Shown here in pieces: positions 33,969 to 41,313 of a stretch of DNA of 64,000 nucleotides (positions are counted from its first letter, which is position 1; every line of letters begins with the position of its first letter). Source of the DNA: Actinomycetales bacterium (lineage in GTDB: Bacteria > Actinomycetota > Actinomycetes > Mycobacteriales > Micromonosporaceae); NCBI GenBank assembly GCA_002919305.1, contig PKFB01000039.1, forward strand, positions 1 to 64,000. The letters are read 5' to 3'. Both the position numbers and the translations under genes were made by a program. The notes below the pieces were generated by a model. That model was not told the origin of the DNA. It was given only the letters and a program-made list of their open reading frames with translations, and ran no database searches.

Positions 33969-34721
33969 ATGCCCCAACCCCACACCGACCAGACGCCATG
34001 GGCCGGCCCGATCATCGTCACCGGCACCGACACCGGCGTCGGCAAAACCATCGCCACCGCCGCGATCGCCGCCGCCGCCCGCGCAGCCGGCCACCGACCC
34101 GCCATGATCAAACCCGCGCAAACCGGCGACGATGACGACGCCGGTGTGGTCAACCGACTCGCCGGCTGCCCAGCCCGCGCCCTAACGCACTACCCGGACC
34201 CCCTAGCTCCCTTGGCCGCGGCCCGCCACATCGGCGCCCCACCACCCCGCCTGCAGGACGTCATCACCGCCATCACCGACACCGCCGCCCACCACGACCT
34301 GGTCCTCATCGAAGGCGCCGGGGGAGTGCTGGTCCCCATCGGCGAAGACGGCTGGACCCTCGCCGACCTCGCAGTCGCCCTCACTGCCCCCGCCGTGGTG
34401 GTCGCCCGAGCCGCCTTGGGAACCCTCAACCACACCGCACTGACCCTGGAAGCCCTGCACCGCCGCGGCGTCCCCACGGTGGTCGTGATCGGAGCCTGGC
34501 CAACCCACCCCGAGCTGGTCCACCACACCAACCTGATCGACCTGCCCGGCACCCTGGCCGGAACACTCCCCGAAGGCGCCGGCGATCTTGCCCCGTCGGT
34601 CTTCCAACACCACGCCCCCGACTGGCTCACCCCCACCCTCTACGGCCGCGCCGACAGCCAAGCACTCCGTGCTGTCGCCCACGTCACAACACCCGCCGCC
34701 ACCCAACCGCGGGATTTTTGA
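33969..34721 (+). CDS. bioD: Dethiobiotin synthetase
   Basis: The 250-residue P-loop enzyme shows I-I-V-T-G-T-D-T-G-V-G-K-T at residues 15-27, K-P-A-Q-T-G near 50 and the product-site motif V-L-I-E-G-A-G-G-V-L-V-P-I. It forms the ureido ring of dethiobiotin from DAPA, CO2 and ATP. No other biotin gene is in the window, so it is separated from bioA, bioF and bioB. The start at 33969 fits the family; ATG 33921 is an alternative. Codons end almost always in C, making this the most C-skewed gene here, just left of dif. Confidence 0.9.
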   Translation: MPQPHTDQTPWAGPIIVTGTDTGVGKTIATAAIAAAARAAGHRPAMIKPAQTGDDDDAGVVNRLAGCPARALTHYPDPLAPLAAARHIGAPPPRLQDVITAITDTAAHHDLVLIEGAGGVLVPIGEDGWTLADLAVALTAPAVVVARAALGTLNHTALTLEALHRRGVPTVVVIGAWPTHPELVHHTNLIDLPGTLAGTLPEGAGDLAPSVFQHHAPDWLTPTLYGRADSQALRAVAHVTTPAATQPRDF

Positions 34722-34747
34722 CACAGACGGATGCGACACTCCCGCCC

Positions 34748-35218
34748 ATGGCGACTTGGCACCAGTTCCAGCACGAAGCGGGGGAGTTCGCCAAAGCAGT
34801 ACACGCCCGTTTCACCGCACACAAACACCACGTCCTGGCCACCCTCCGACGCGACGGATCACCGCGCGTCAGCGGCACCGAGGTCGACTTCTTCGGCCCA
34901 GACATGGTGATCGGCTCCATGTGGCGGGCGGTCAAAGCACTGGATCTGCGGCGGGACAACCGGTTCGCGATCCACGCCAACCCCGGCGATGAGTCCACCA
35001 TGACGACACAGGGCGACGCCAAAATCGCCGGGCGAGCCATCGAAGTGACCGACCCTGACGAGCTGGCCGCCTACCGCGACGGCGCCCAGCCACCCGGTGA
35101 CTTTCACCTTTTCCGGCTGGACCTGACTGAAGTGGTCCTGACCTCTGTCCGCGGTGACCGCCTCGTGGTCGAAACCTGGCGTCCCGGTCAGCCCATCACC
35201 CGCACCGAGCGCACATAA
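34748..35218 (+). CDS. PNPOx-like (split-barrel flavin-binding) protein
   Basis: The 156-residue protein has the pyridoxamine-phosphate-oxidase-like split barrel: H-H-V-L-A-T-L-R-R-D-G-S-P-R-V-S-G near residue 27, a middle I-G-S-M-W-R-A-V-K-A-L-D-L-R-R-D-N-R, and A-K-I-A-G-R-A-I-E-V-T-D. Relatives bind FMN or F420 and reduce small molecules. ATG 34748 matches the family start; another in-frame ATG lies 10 codons upstream. A TTGACA sits just before. It lies 26 bp after bioD. Confidence 0.78.
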   Translation: MATWHQFQHEAGEFAKAVHARFTAHKHHVLATLRRDGSPRVSGTEVDFFGPDMVIGSMWRAVKALDLRRDNRFAIHANPGDESTMTTQGDAKIAGRAIEVTDPDELAAYRDGAQPPGDFHLFRLDLTEVVLTSVRGDRLVVETWRPGQPITRTERT

Positions 35219-35279
35219 CCGTCGCACCAGGACGCGCCAAACACCGTCGTCGTCCGCCCCGCCGACGGACCGACGGAGG

Positions 35280-35326
35280 CGGTCGGCCCAGCCTCACCGG
35301 CTGACGGGGCCGACCGTCACCTCAGG
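35280..35326. terminator. Hairpin after the PNPOx-like gene
   Basis: A perfect 10-bp inverted repeat (CGGTCGGCCC, 35280-35289 with 35317-35326) with a 27-nt loop lies 60 bp after the stop codon and 57 bp before dif. Confidence 0.45.
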
Positions 35327-35382
35327 CGATCCAGCACCAGGGGGAGGGCGCAGGGTACGCGGGGAGCGGCCCACACCACGCT

Positions 35383-35410
35383 AGTTGACATAATGTTCAT
35401 TATCGGCTTT
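35383..35410 (-). other. dif: Chromosomal dif site (XerC/XerD recombination site)
   Basis: Read on the minus strand, the 28 bp divide into an 11-bp arm AAAGCCGATAA, a 6-bp centre TGAACA and an 11-bp arm TTATGTCAACT. The inner palindrome ATAA-N6-TTAT and the exact arm/centre lengths are those of dif sites. The stretch CCGATAAT..ACATTATGTCAA matches the actinobacterial dif consensus as I remember it. It lies between genes, and base skew changes sign around it. It should be where XerC and XerD resolve chromosome dimers during division. Confidence 0.88.
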
Positions 35411-35809
35411 TCAGAGCCCGGTCGGCGGACCACCGCGATCATGACCTGACCCGCGCATTCGTCCGTTCGTCAAGGCGCACCGTCAACCGTCTGTCGTGAC
35501 GCGTCCTCGACGCCCGGAAGCCAGACAACTCGACGCGGCACACCGAGCCGACGCCATGCCGCGGCTGACGCGTCGCGTGCGCGGCACCAGTCAGCAGGTC
35601 ACCTCAAGGACGACAAGATCACGTCGGCACGCCTGGGCGCGCCAACCACTGTGGACGGTCATGTGGCACGGGCAGGCCGTGCGCCATCGGTGTCCTTAAG
35701 GATCAGACGCGGGAGACGCCAGGTTAGGGGCTGACGTTTGGTACGCGGTGGTGGTGACGCCGCACGCGGCGATCATCTGACCCGCCCACGCGCTGGCCCC
35801 TGAGGAAAA
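35411..35809. other. Spacer between dif and the dif-like site
   Basis: No credible gene. Two imperfect direct repeats sit near its ends: GCGATCATGACCTGACCCGC from 35435 and GCGATCATCTGACCCGC from 35769. The first lies 24 bp beyond dif and the second ends about 25 bp before the dif-like dyad, so the two sites may have arisen with shared flanks. Confidence 0.45.
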
Positions 35810-35837
35810 ATTCAGCATAATGTCTCTTATGCGTAAT
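35810..35837 (+). other. Second dif-like dyad overlapping the recombinase start
   Basis: ATTCAGCATAA, TGTCTC, TTATGCGTAAT reproduces the 11-6-11 plan of a Xer site with the inner GCATAA/TTATGC palindrome, very like the core of E. coli dif. The recombinase start codon (35820-35822) lies at the arm/centre junction. It may be an autoregulatory binding site, a crossover site, or a relic of element insertion. Confidence 0.5.
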
Positions 35838-36848
35838 TCATACCTGGATGAGCAGGTCACGTTCCCTGAGCTTGTCGACGCTTTCTTCGTCGCCCGCTCC
35901 CCCCGTAAAGAGTCGCCACACACGGTGGCCGCGTACCGCCGGGATCTGCGGGGCGTGGGGGTTCTGCTCGCTGAAGACGCTGGGATCACGCTCGACCAGC
36001 TCCGTCTCCCCCATCTCACTCTCCCCGCGATGCGGAAGGCTTTCGCGCGGTTCGCGCAGGAGCGTGCCAAGGCGTCGATCGCGCGGTGCTGGTCGACGTG
36101 GAATGCGTTTTTCGGGTTCCTGGTCGCCGAAGGGCTGGTGGAGGGCAATCCGATGGCGGGTGTGGACCGTCCCCGCTCCCCCGAGCGCAGCGCGAAGCCA
36201 TTGCGGGGTGACTCCACCGCCGAGGAGCTGCTGGTCGCGTTGGCACGGAGTGCCCGGAGGGCGCGTCATCCCTGGCCGGAGCGGGATTTGGCGGTGGTGG
36301 CGACGTTGCTGTTGACAGGGGTACGCAGCGCGGAGCTTCTGGCGTTGACGGTGGGTGATCTGGCGGGGCCATCGGGTGAGCGGCGGTTAGTGGTGCGGTC
36401 GGGTAAGGGGGATGCGGACCGGTCGGTGCCGGTGGAGCCGCCGTTGGAGCGGTTGTTGGAGTCCTATTTGGAGAGTCGGTCTCGTCGGTTTCCGGCGGTG
36501 CCGATCTCGACGCAGGCGCCGTTGTTTGTGGACCACCGTGGGCGGGGGTTGACGCGGAATCAGCTGCAGTACCTGGTGCGGCAGTGTTACCGGTGGGCGG
36601 GGGTGCAGGACCGGGTGGAGCGGGGGACGTTGGTGCATGCGTTGCGTCACACGTTCGCGACCCGGTTGGGGCAGTCGGGGGCGTCGGCGATGGAGATTAT
36701 GGAGTTGTTGGGGCATCGGTCGTTGGCGTCCAGTCAGAACTATCTGAAGGTCACGGCGCGGGAGTTGCGGGAGGCGGCGCGGTCAAATCCGGCGTACGGC
36801 GTGTTGCGTGTGCTTCAGCAGGAGGCCGGGATGGGTGAGGTGGGGTAA
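35820..36848 (+). CDS. Tyrosine recombinase, XerC/XerD-like
   Basis: The 342-residue protein has an N-terminal SAM-like domain (residues 10-115: S-P-H-T-V-A-A-Y-R-R-D-L-R) and a catalytic domain with the tyrosine recombinase residues: Arg in L-L-L-T-G-V-R-S-A-E-L-L-A-L, Lys in R-S-G-K-G-D, H-x-x-R in L-V-H-A-L-R-H-T-F-A-T, His in L-L-G-H-R-S-L and Tyr in S-S-Q-N-Y-L-K-V. It is Xer-sized with a modest C-terminal tail. It lies 410 bp from dif and its start codon is inside a dif-like dyad. No excisionase, relaxase or phage gene adjoins it. The second half is strikingly G-ending in codon use. Confidence 0.88.
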   Translation: MSLMRNSYLDEQVTFPELVDAFFVARSPRKESPHTVAAYRRDLRGVGVLLAEDAGITLDQLRLPHLTLPAMRKAFARFAQERAKASIARCWSTWNAFFGFLVAEGLVEGNPMAGVDRPRSPERSAKPLRGDSTAEELLVALARSARRARHPWPERDLAVVATLLLTGVRSAELLALTVGDLAGPSGERRLVVRSGKGDADRSVPVEPPLERLLESYLESRSRRFPAVPISTQAPLFVDHRGRGLTRNQLQYLVRQCYRWAGVQDRVERGTLVHALRHTFATRLGQSGASAMEIMELLGHRSLASSQNYLKVTARELREAARSNPAYGVLRVLQQEAGMGEVG

Positions 36849-36978
36849 GGGGCGGGAAGCTGGTGCTTCCGGCGCAGGGGTGGTCCGGGTGGGCTGGTCA
36901 ATGCGTCGGTGGCGGTATGGGCTGGGGTTGTTAGTGGGGCTGGTGTGGGGTGGGGCCTGCGGGGCCGCCGCAGTGTTT
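36849..36978. other. G-rich gap between convergent genes
   Basis: A small hairpin GGAAGC/GCTTCC lies just after the recombinase stop (about 36856-36871). The plus strand is strongly G-rich (runs such as GGTGTGGGGTGGGG). No gene is supported. Confidence 0.4.
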
Positions 36979-37404
36979 TCAGGCGTCGGGTGTGGGGTTT
37001 GTGGTGTTCTGTGCGTCGTAGCGGCGTTGCGCGGCGACGATGGCGTCCGTGCGGGCCGTGATCCAGTCCACCAGGGCTTGGACATGGTCGGCGAGTTCTT
37101 TACCCAACGGGGTGAGTGAATAGGTGACTTTTGGTGGGGTGGTTGGCTCCACATCCCGTTGGACAAGCCCGTCGCGGATGAGCAGTCGCAGGTTTTGCGA
37201 CAGCATTTTCTCGCTGATGCCGCCGATAGTGTCGCGTAGGGCGTGGAATCGCATCGGTTGGCTGTGGAGGCAGGTCAGGATCAGGGTTCCCCACCGGTTG
37301 GCTACGTGATTGAGGACGACGCGACTTGGGCAGTCTTCGTCGAACGGGCCGCGTACCGCGGCACGTGTCGTTGGGGCGTTAGCGGTGGTTCTTGTTCTGG
37401 CCAT
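36979..37404 (-). CDS. HxlR-family transcriptional regulator
   Basis: The 141-residue protein has an N-terminal disordered stretch, then C-P-S-R-V-V-L-N-H-V-A-N-R-W-G-T-L-I-L, G-G-I-S-E-K-M-L-S-Q-N-L-R-L-L-I-R-D-G-L-V and P-P-K-V-T-Y-S-L-T-P-L-G, all HxlR hallmarks. The Cys before the first helix is the usual redox-sensing position. It diverges from a DsbA/FrnE-type oxidoreductase, a common regulator-target pair, with TTAC/GTAA repeats near both starts. Confidence 0.87.
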   Translation of the reverse strand: MARTRTTANAPTTRAAVRGPFDEDCPSRVVLNHVANRWGTLILTCLHSQPMRFHALRDTIGGISEKMLSQNLRLLIRDGLVQRDVEPTTPPKVTYSLTPLGKELADHVQALVDWITARTDAIVAAQRRYDAQNTTNPTPDA

Positions 37405-37433
37405 GTTGTCTCTCGCGCTGCCTGGATATGAGG

Positions 37434-37447
37434 TTACGGAAAGTAAG
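37434..37447. promoter_or_regulatory. Operator-like dyad upstream of HxlR
   Basis: TTACGGAAAGTAA-like half sites (TTAC at 37434-37437, GTAA at 37444-37447) lie about 30 bp upstream of the HxlR start. The same TTAC/GTAA words recur in front of the FrnE gene. Confidence 0.35.
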
Positions 37448-37755
37448 TTCCCTTCTCTAGGGATGTTCTAGCGCAGGCTGGGTTTGCCTGTCGCTGGCGG
37501 GCGGGAGGGGTGCGGTCTGCAGGAATCGCACCCTATCGCGTCCGATACGTCCCCTCTGTCGGCACTCCCCCGGCTCCCCGGGCTCTGCGGTCGGATCGTT
37601 CCATGGCTGTATGCCAGCTGTGCCGCGGTGCGCGGTCGGGGCACCGTGCGGCATAGCCGCCTATTCAGTCCCATTTCTTGGGTGTCTGCAGTTGTCTATG
37701 GCGGCGCATTTTCTGCGTCTCATCAATGAATGTCCGTTGTCGTTTACTTCCATTC

Positions 37756-37790
37756 ACGTAAGGGGCTTACTTCAAGGTGCGTACTTACGT
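37756..37790. promoter_or_regulatory. Operator-like inverted repeat upstream of FrnE
   Basis: ACGTAAG (37756-37762) and CTTACGT (37784-37790) form a perfect 7-bp inverted repeat with a 21-nt spacer that contains a further GGGGCTTACTT. It lies 30-64 bp upstream of the FrnE start, where an HxlR dimer could act. The 37448-37755 stretch holds no supported gene. Confidence 0.4.
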
Positions 37791-37819
37791 TAAGAAATGT
37801 CATTGCCTACGGTGAGGAC

Positions 37820-38416
37820 ATGAAGCTTGAAGTGTTCAGCGACATGGTTTGCCCGTGGTGCTACATCGGAAAACGGCAATTGGATATCGCCTTAGCTACC
37901 GTCAACCGACCCGTGGAGGTCGTCTGGCGTTCGTTTCAACTCGACCCTGACTACCCGTCAGATGTGGTGTGGACCCTGCCGGAGGCTCATCGGTTGCGCT
38001 ATGGCATCTCGCAGGTCGAGAACGATCGTCGTCTCGCCCTGGTGAGCGCGATCGCGGCGGAGGTCGGGCTCGACTACCACCTGCATCAGGCGGTCATGGC
38101 CAACACCTTCGACGCGCATCGGCTTGTCCACCATGGCAACGCGCACGGCAAAGGCGCGGAGGTAGTTGAAGCGCTCATGCGCGCGTACGCCATCGAAGCC
38201 CGCTGGATCGGTGACCCGGCGACCCTGGAGGACATCGCGTCACAGGTCGGCCTTCCCCCGCTTCCGCCCGACGCGTACGCCGCTGAGGTCAAGGCCGATC
38301 GGGTACGGGCGCGGCGGTACGGCATCACCGGCGTCCCCACGATCGTGCTCAATGAAGAGCGGGTATTGGGTGCCCCAACGGTGGAGATACTGACGGAGGT
38401 CCTGCGACGCGCCTGA
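37820..38416 (+). CDS. DsbA-family oxidoreductase, FrnE-like
   Basis: The ATG after GGTGAGG gives 198 residues. The thioredoxin-fold active site is M-V-C-P-W-C-Y-I-G-K-R near residue 13, the inserted helical domain follows, and cis-Pro lies in G-I-T-G-V-P-T-I-V-L-N. It lacks a signal peptide, so it acts in the cytoplasm as a disulfide isomerase or a thiol-dependent stress enzyme as in FrnE. Its divergent HxlR neighbour probably induces it under thiol or quinone stress. Confidence 0.88.
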   Translation: MKLEVFSDMVCPWCYIGKRQLDIALATVNRPVEVVWRSFQLDPDYPSDVVWTLPEAHRLRYGISQVENDRRLALVSAIAAEVGLDYHLHQAVMANTFDAHRLVHHGNAHGKGAEVVEALMRAYAIEARWIGDPATLEDIASQVGLPPLPPDAYAAEVKADRVRARRYGITGVPTIVLNEERVLGAPTVEILTEVLRRA

Positions 38417-38694
38417 GCGTACAGCTGCGTCACAGAACGATCGATCCCCGGTCCGCCGTCGGCGCAGCGTTGTGGCGTAGCACCGGCGGCGGGTCTGGGA
38501 GCAAGGCGACTCGACATCGTCCATATGAAAGCCGAGTGGACGCCAGAGTGGTGTCAGAGATTATTGGTCGCCGGGTGGTTGAGGTACAGTCTTCGATGTC
38601 CTGTTGCCGGCGATAGAGGTGGATGTTGCTCAGCTGAGGTTCGCGATCATCACGCGGTTCGTCTTGTGACGTCATGGCGGCTCCTGCTGTCCCC
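38417..38694. other. Intergenic region ahead of the ABC-F leader
   Basis: Nothing is clearly coding. The strand composition is less GC-rich around 38525-38620 and may contain the ABC-F promoter, but no strong -35/-10 pair stands out. Confidence 0.35.
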
Positions 38695-38836
38695 ATGACC
38701 CGCGTGGATGCGGCCTCACATGCTGGGTTGAGCGGCCTCTATCGCTGAGAGGATCCGCATCCCGCCTTCTTAGGTCACCGCGTGGTGCTCGCATACGGGG
38801 TCCTGATCCGCCACGTATGTGTTGAAAGAAGGCGTC
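38695..38836 (+). promoter_or_regulatory. Possible leader peptide and attenuator for the ABC-F gene
   Basis: ATG 38695 opens a 17-codon frame (M-T-R-V-D-A-A-S-H-A-G-L-S-G-L-Y-R) that stops at 38746-38748. Overlapping alternative pairings are visible: GGATGCGG inside the short frame with CCGCATCC after it, and CCTCT with AGAGG around the short stop. ABC-F resistance genes are often controlled by ribosome stalling on such leaders. No T-rich terminator was seen, so this is tentative. Confidence 0.4.
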
Positions 38837-40504
38837 ATGCCCAACCTCCCCTCCAGTGTCTCCGGCGCGTCTGTGACGTGTTCTGCCGTGTGTTTCCAGT
38901 GGCCGGATGGCACGACCGTCTTCGATGAGCTGTCTGTCAGCTTCCCCGTGGGCCGCACCGGCCTGGTCGGGCTCAACGGTTCAGGGAAGTCGACGCTGCT
39001 GCGGTTGCTGGCCGGTCAGCTGCAGCCTCTTGCCGGGTCGGTGACGGTGAAAGGTAGCGTGGCGTACCTGCCGCAGAACATCACCCTGAACACCTCGCTG
39101 CGGGTCGATCAGGCCTTGGGGATCGCCGAGCGGCGTGCCGCGGTACGGGCCGTGGAGGCCGGTGATGTGAGCGCGGAGCTTTTCGAGGTCATCGGTGATG
39201 ACTGGGATGTTGAAGAACGGGCCCTGGCGACCTTGGGTTCGTTGGGGCTGAGCGGGATCGATCTGGACCGCACGGTAGGACAGCTGTCGGGTGGGGAAAC
39301 CGTTCTGCTGCGGCTGGCCGCGTTGCTGCTGGAGCGCCCCGATGTGCTGCTTTTGGATGAGCCGACCAACAACCTGGACCTGTTCGCGCGGCAGCGACTG
39401 TATGAGGCCATCGATTCATGGCGCGCGGGCGTGCTGATCGTGGTCAGCCACGACCGTGAGCTGCTGGAGCGGGTGGACCGTATCGCCGAACTGCGGGCGG
39501 GGACGGTGACCTGGTATGGGGGTGCTTGGTCGGCGTACCAGGAGGCTGTGGCCACCCAGCAGGAGGCGGCCGAGCGAATGGTGCGGGTCGCTGAGGCGGA
39601 GGTGAAGCGGCAGAAACGCGAGCTGATAGAGACCCAGATCAAACTGGCGCGTCGGCAACGGCAAGGCAAAAAGATGCAAGCGGAGGGGCGGGTCCCCAAG
39701 ATCGTCGCCGGTGCTTTGAAACGCGCAGCGCAGGAGTCAGCGGGCAAACTGCGGATCCTGCAGCAGGAGCGCCTGCAGCAGGCCAAGGAACGGCTGGAAG
39801 AGGCCGAAGAGGCGGTGCGGGACGACGAGGAGATCCGGATTGACCTCCCCCACACCGCGGTGCCTGCGGGGCGTATCGTGCTGAGCGTCCGGGAGGCGCG
39901 GCTGCGGTTCGGATGCCCAAGCGCGATCACCTTTATGGTGCACGGGCCGGAGCGCATCGCGTTGGTCGGGCGTAACGGGGCCGGTAAGACCACCCTGCTA
40001 CGGACCCTCGCAGGGCAGATCACGCCGCTGTCGGGTGAGGTCAAAACGTTCGTGCCGCTACGGTTTTTGCCTCAGCGGCTGGACGTGCTGGACGACGAGT
40101 TGAGCATCGTGCAGAACGTGGCGCGGGCGGCCCCGGGAGTCACCAACAACCAGATACGCGCGCAGCTGGCACGGTTTTTATTCAAAGGGGCTCGTGCTGA
40201 CCAGCTGGCGGGCACCTTGTCCGGTGGGGAACGGTTCCGGGCCGCGTTGGCGGCGATGCTGCTTGCCGCGCCGTCTCCGCAGCTGCTGATGCTGGACGAA
40301 CCCACCAACAATCTTGACTTGGCGAGTGTGCGTCAGTTGACCAGCGCCCTGGAGTCCTATCAGGGTGCGCTCCTGATCGCCAGCCACGATCTTGCCTTTT
40401 TGGAGTCGATCGGGGTCACTCGTTGGTTGTTCGTCGACCAGCAGGTGCAGGAGAGCAGCGCGGATGAGGTGCGTGCCTTGCTAGCGGGGTCGCGGGCCGG
40501 GTGA
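38837..40504 (+). CDS. ABC-F ATPase (ribosome protection or translation factor type)
   Basis: The 555-residue protein has two ABC domains and no transmembrane segments. Domain 1 has Walker A G-L-N-G-S-G-K-S-T, signature Q-L-S-G-G-E and Walker B V-L-L-L-D-E-P-T-N-N-L-D. The interdomain arm is a long charged coiled coil (A-E-A-E-V-K-R-Q-K-R-E-L-I-E-T-Q). Domain 2 has G-R-N-G-A-G-K-T-T, L-S-G-G-E-R-F-R and L-M-L-D-E-P-T-N-N-L-D. These bind the ribosomal E site and either rescue stalled ribosomes or displace drugs. Actinobacterial members of this size often give macrolide, lincosamide or pleuromutilin resistance. GAAAGAAGG precedes the ATG. Confidence 0.88.
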   Translation: MPNLPSSVSGASVTCSAVCFQWPDGTTVFDELSVSFPVGRTGLVGLNGSGKSTLLRLLAGQLQPLAGSVTVKGSVAYLPQNITLNTSLRVDQALGIAERRAAVRAVEAGDVSAELFEVIGDDWDVEERALATLGSLGLSGIDLDRTVGQLSGGETVLLRLAALLLERPDVLLLDEPTNNLDLFARQRLYEAIDSWRAGVLIVVSHDRELLERVDRIAELRAGTVTWYGGAWSAYQEAVATQQEAAERMVRVAEAEVKRQKRELIETQIKLARRQRQGKKMQAEGRVPKIVAGALKRAAQESAGKLRILQQERLQQAKERLEEAEEAVRDDEEIRIDLPHTAVPAGRIVLSVREARLRFGCPSAITFMVHGPERIALVGRNGAGKTTLLRTLAGQITPLSGEVKTFVPLRFLPQRLDVLDDELSIVQNVARAAPGVTNNQIRAQLARFLFKGARADQLAGTLSGGERFRAALAAMLLAAPSPQLLMLDEPTNNLDLASVRQLTSALESYQGALLIASHDLAFLESIGVTRWLFVDQQVQESSADEVRALLAGSRAG

Positions 40505-40614
40505 GCTCCGGAAGGCTTGCGGTGGGCTTGGCGTGAGAAGGGGTACGCGGATGCGATGCTCCCATGGCGGGCCCACCGCACTGTGTCGGCCCCTCTCGTG
40601 CCCTGACCGCGTCA

Positions 40615-40838
40615 AGCCAGTTCAGGCTCCTCCCTTATACCCATCCGCTCCACGTTATTCGACCATTGCCTAATATCGTTGTGCCGTAAGAGAATAGCAC
40701 GGGCCACTCCCTTTGCGTCGCCCTTTGCTGTACCCGCCAGCTGTCCAGTCTCCCGCCTCGTAGATAAAGACTAAGGCCTTCTTCAGCCCGAATATTTCGT
40801 TCATAGGCAACGCCATTAAGTAGCACCCAATGCGCCAT
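40615..40838 (-). pseudogene. Small unrecognised protein at the end of the toxin cassette, likely frameshifted
   Basis: ATG 40838 lies 2 nt after the Imm1 stop. As read the product is 67 residues and ends in a Trp-rich, implausible sequence. Adding one base at the CCC run (plus strand 40752-40754) gives a 74-residue product with a natural end: G-E-T-G-Q-L-A-G-T-A-K-G-D then R-H-N-D-I-R-Q-W-S-N-N-V-E-R-M-G, stopping at 40615. I do not recognise it. Tight coupling to Imm1 suggests a second immunity or accessory protein. Confidence 0.45.
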
Positions 40839-40840
40839 TT

Positions 40841-41226
40841 TTAAAATTCTCTAGCGCACCCATAAGGATCGCAGCCGTCGACATAGGGTTCAAGGAGTTT
40901 CTGCCATTCCACGTTGGTTGACTGTCTTCCGGTCCAGTAAAACTCCAGCATCGCCTCAATCCCCAACTCTGTTGGAATCAACATCCATTCAAGGAATTCA
41001 ACAAAATCCGCGCCGTACGAGATGATGGCCTCCGCGTTTCCGCCCGTTTCCCCTTACCGCAAAGGCCATACTGATAGTCACCTGATTCATAAGTCAGAAC
41101 CGCCTCATCCGCCCCCAAAGCAATAGATATATTGGGTCCAGGCTTTGCCTCCTGACCAATTTCATAGCCAAGGATAGCGATACGCGGCAGCGGTTCACGA
41201 TGGGCCGACTCGGCAGTTTCGCTCAA
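40841..41226 (-). pseudogene. Imm1-family immunity protein, frameshifted
   Basis: The frame opens at TTG 41226. After Y-G-L-C-G-K-G it shifts at the CCCC run 41050-41053 (plus strand). One more base restores N-A-E-A-I-I-S-Y-G-A-D-F-V-E-F-L-E-W and M-L-E-F-Y-W-T-G-R-Q-S-T-N-V-E-W-Q, the conserved C-terminal half of Imm1 proteins. Restored length is 128 residues, somewhat short of Imm1 norms, so the N-terminus may be trimmed. Imm1 proteins neutralise deaminase-type and other polymorphic toxins, and a DddA-like deaminase ends 88 bp upstream on the same strand. Confidence 0.75.
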
Positions 41227-41313
41227 ACCGCAAATCAGATCAGATTCTGATTCAGCAATCAGATTGTACCCAGCGCCGTTACCAAATCCTCATCGTATCA
41301 TCAAAAATTCTTT

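Noticed and set aside
35496-35699. 67-codon frame between dif and the recombinase
   Set aside because: Arg/Thr-rich product without a ribosome binding site or recognisable motif; treated as non-coding.
35820-36848. Integrated phage or ICE around the recombinase
   Set aside because: No relaxase, excisionase, capsid, replication gene or tRNA attachment site is present nearby; the dif context explains the recombinase better.
36808-37119. Plus-strand frame with a hydrophobic MRRWRYGLGLLVGLVWGGAC-like segment
   Set aside because: It overlaps the recombinase end and the HxlR gene in other frames and is explained by G-rich composition.
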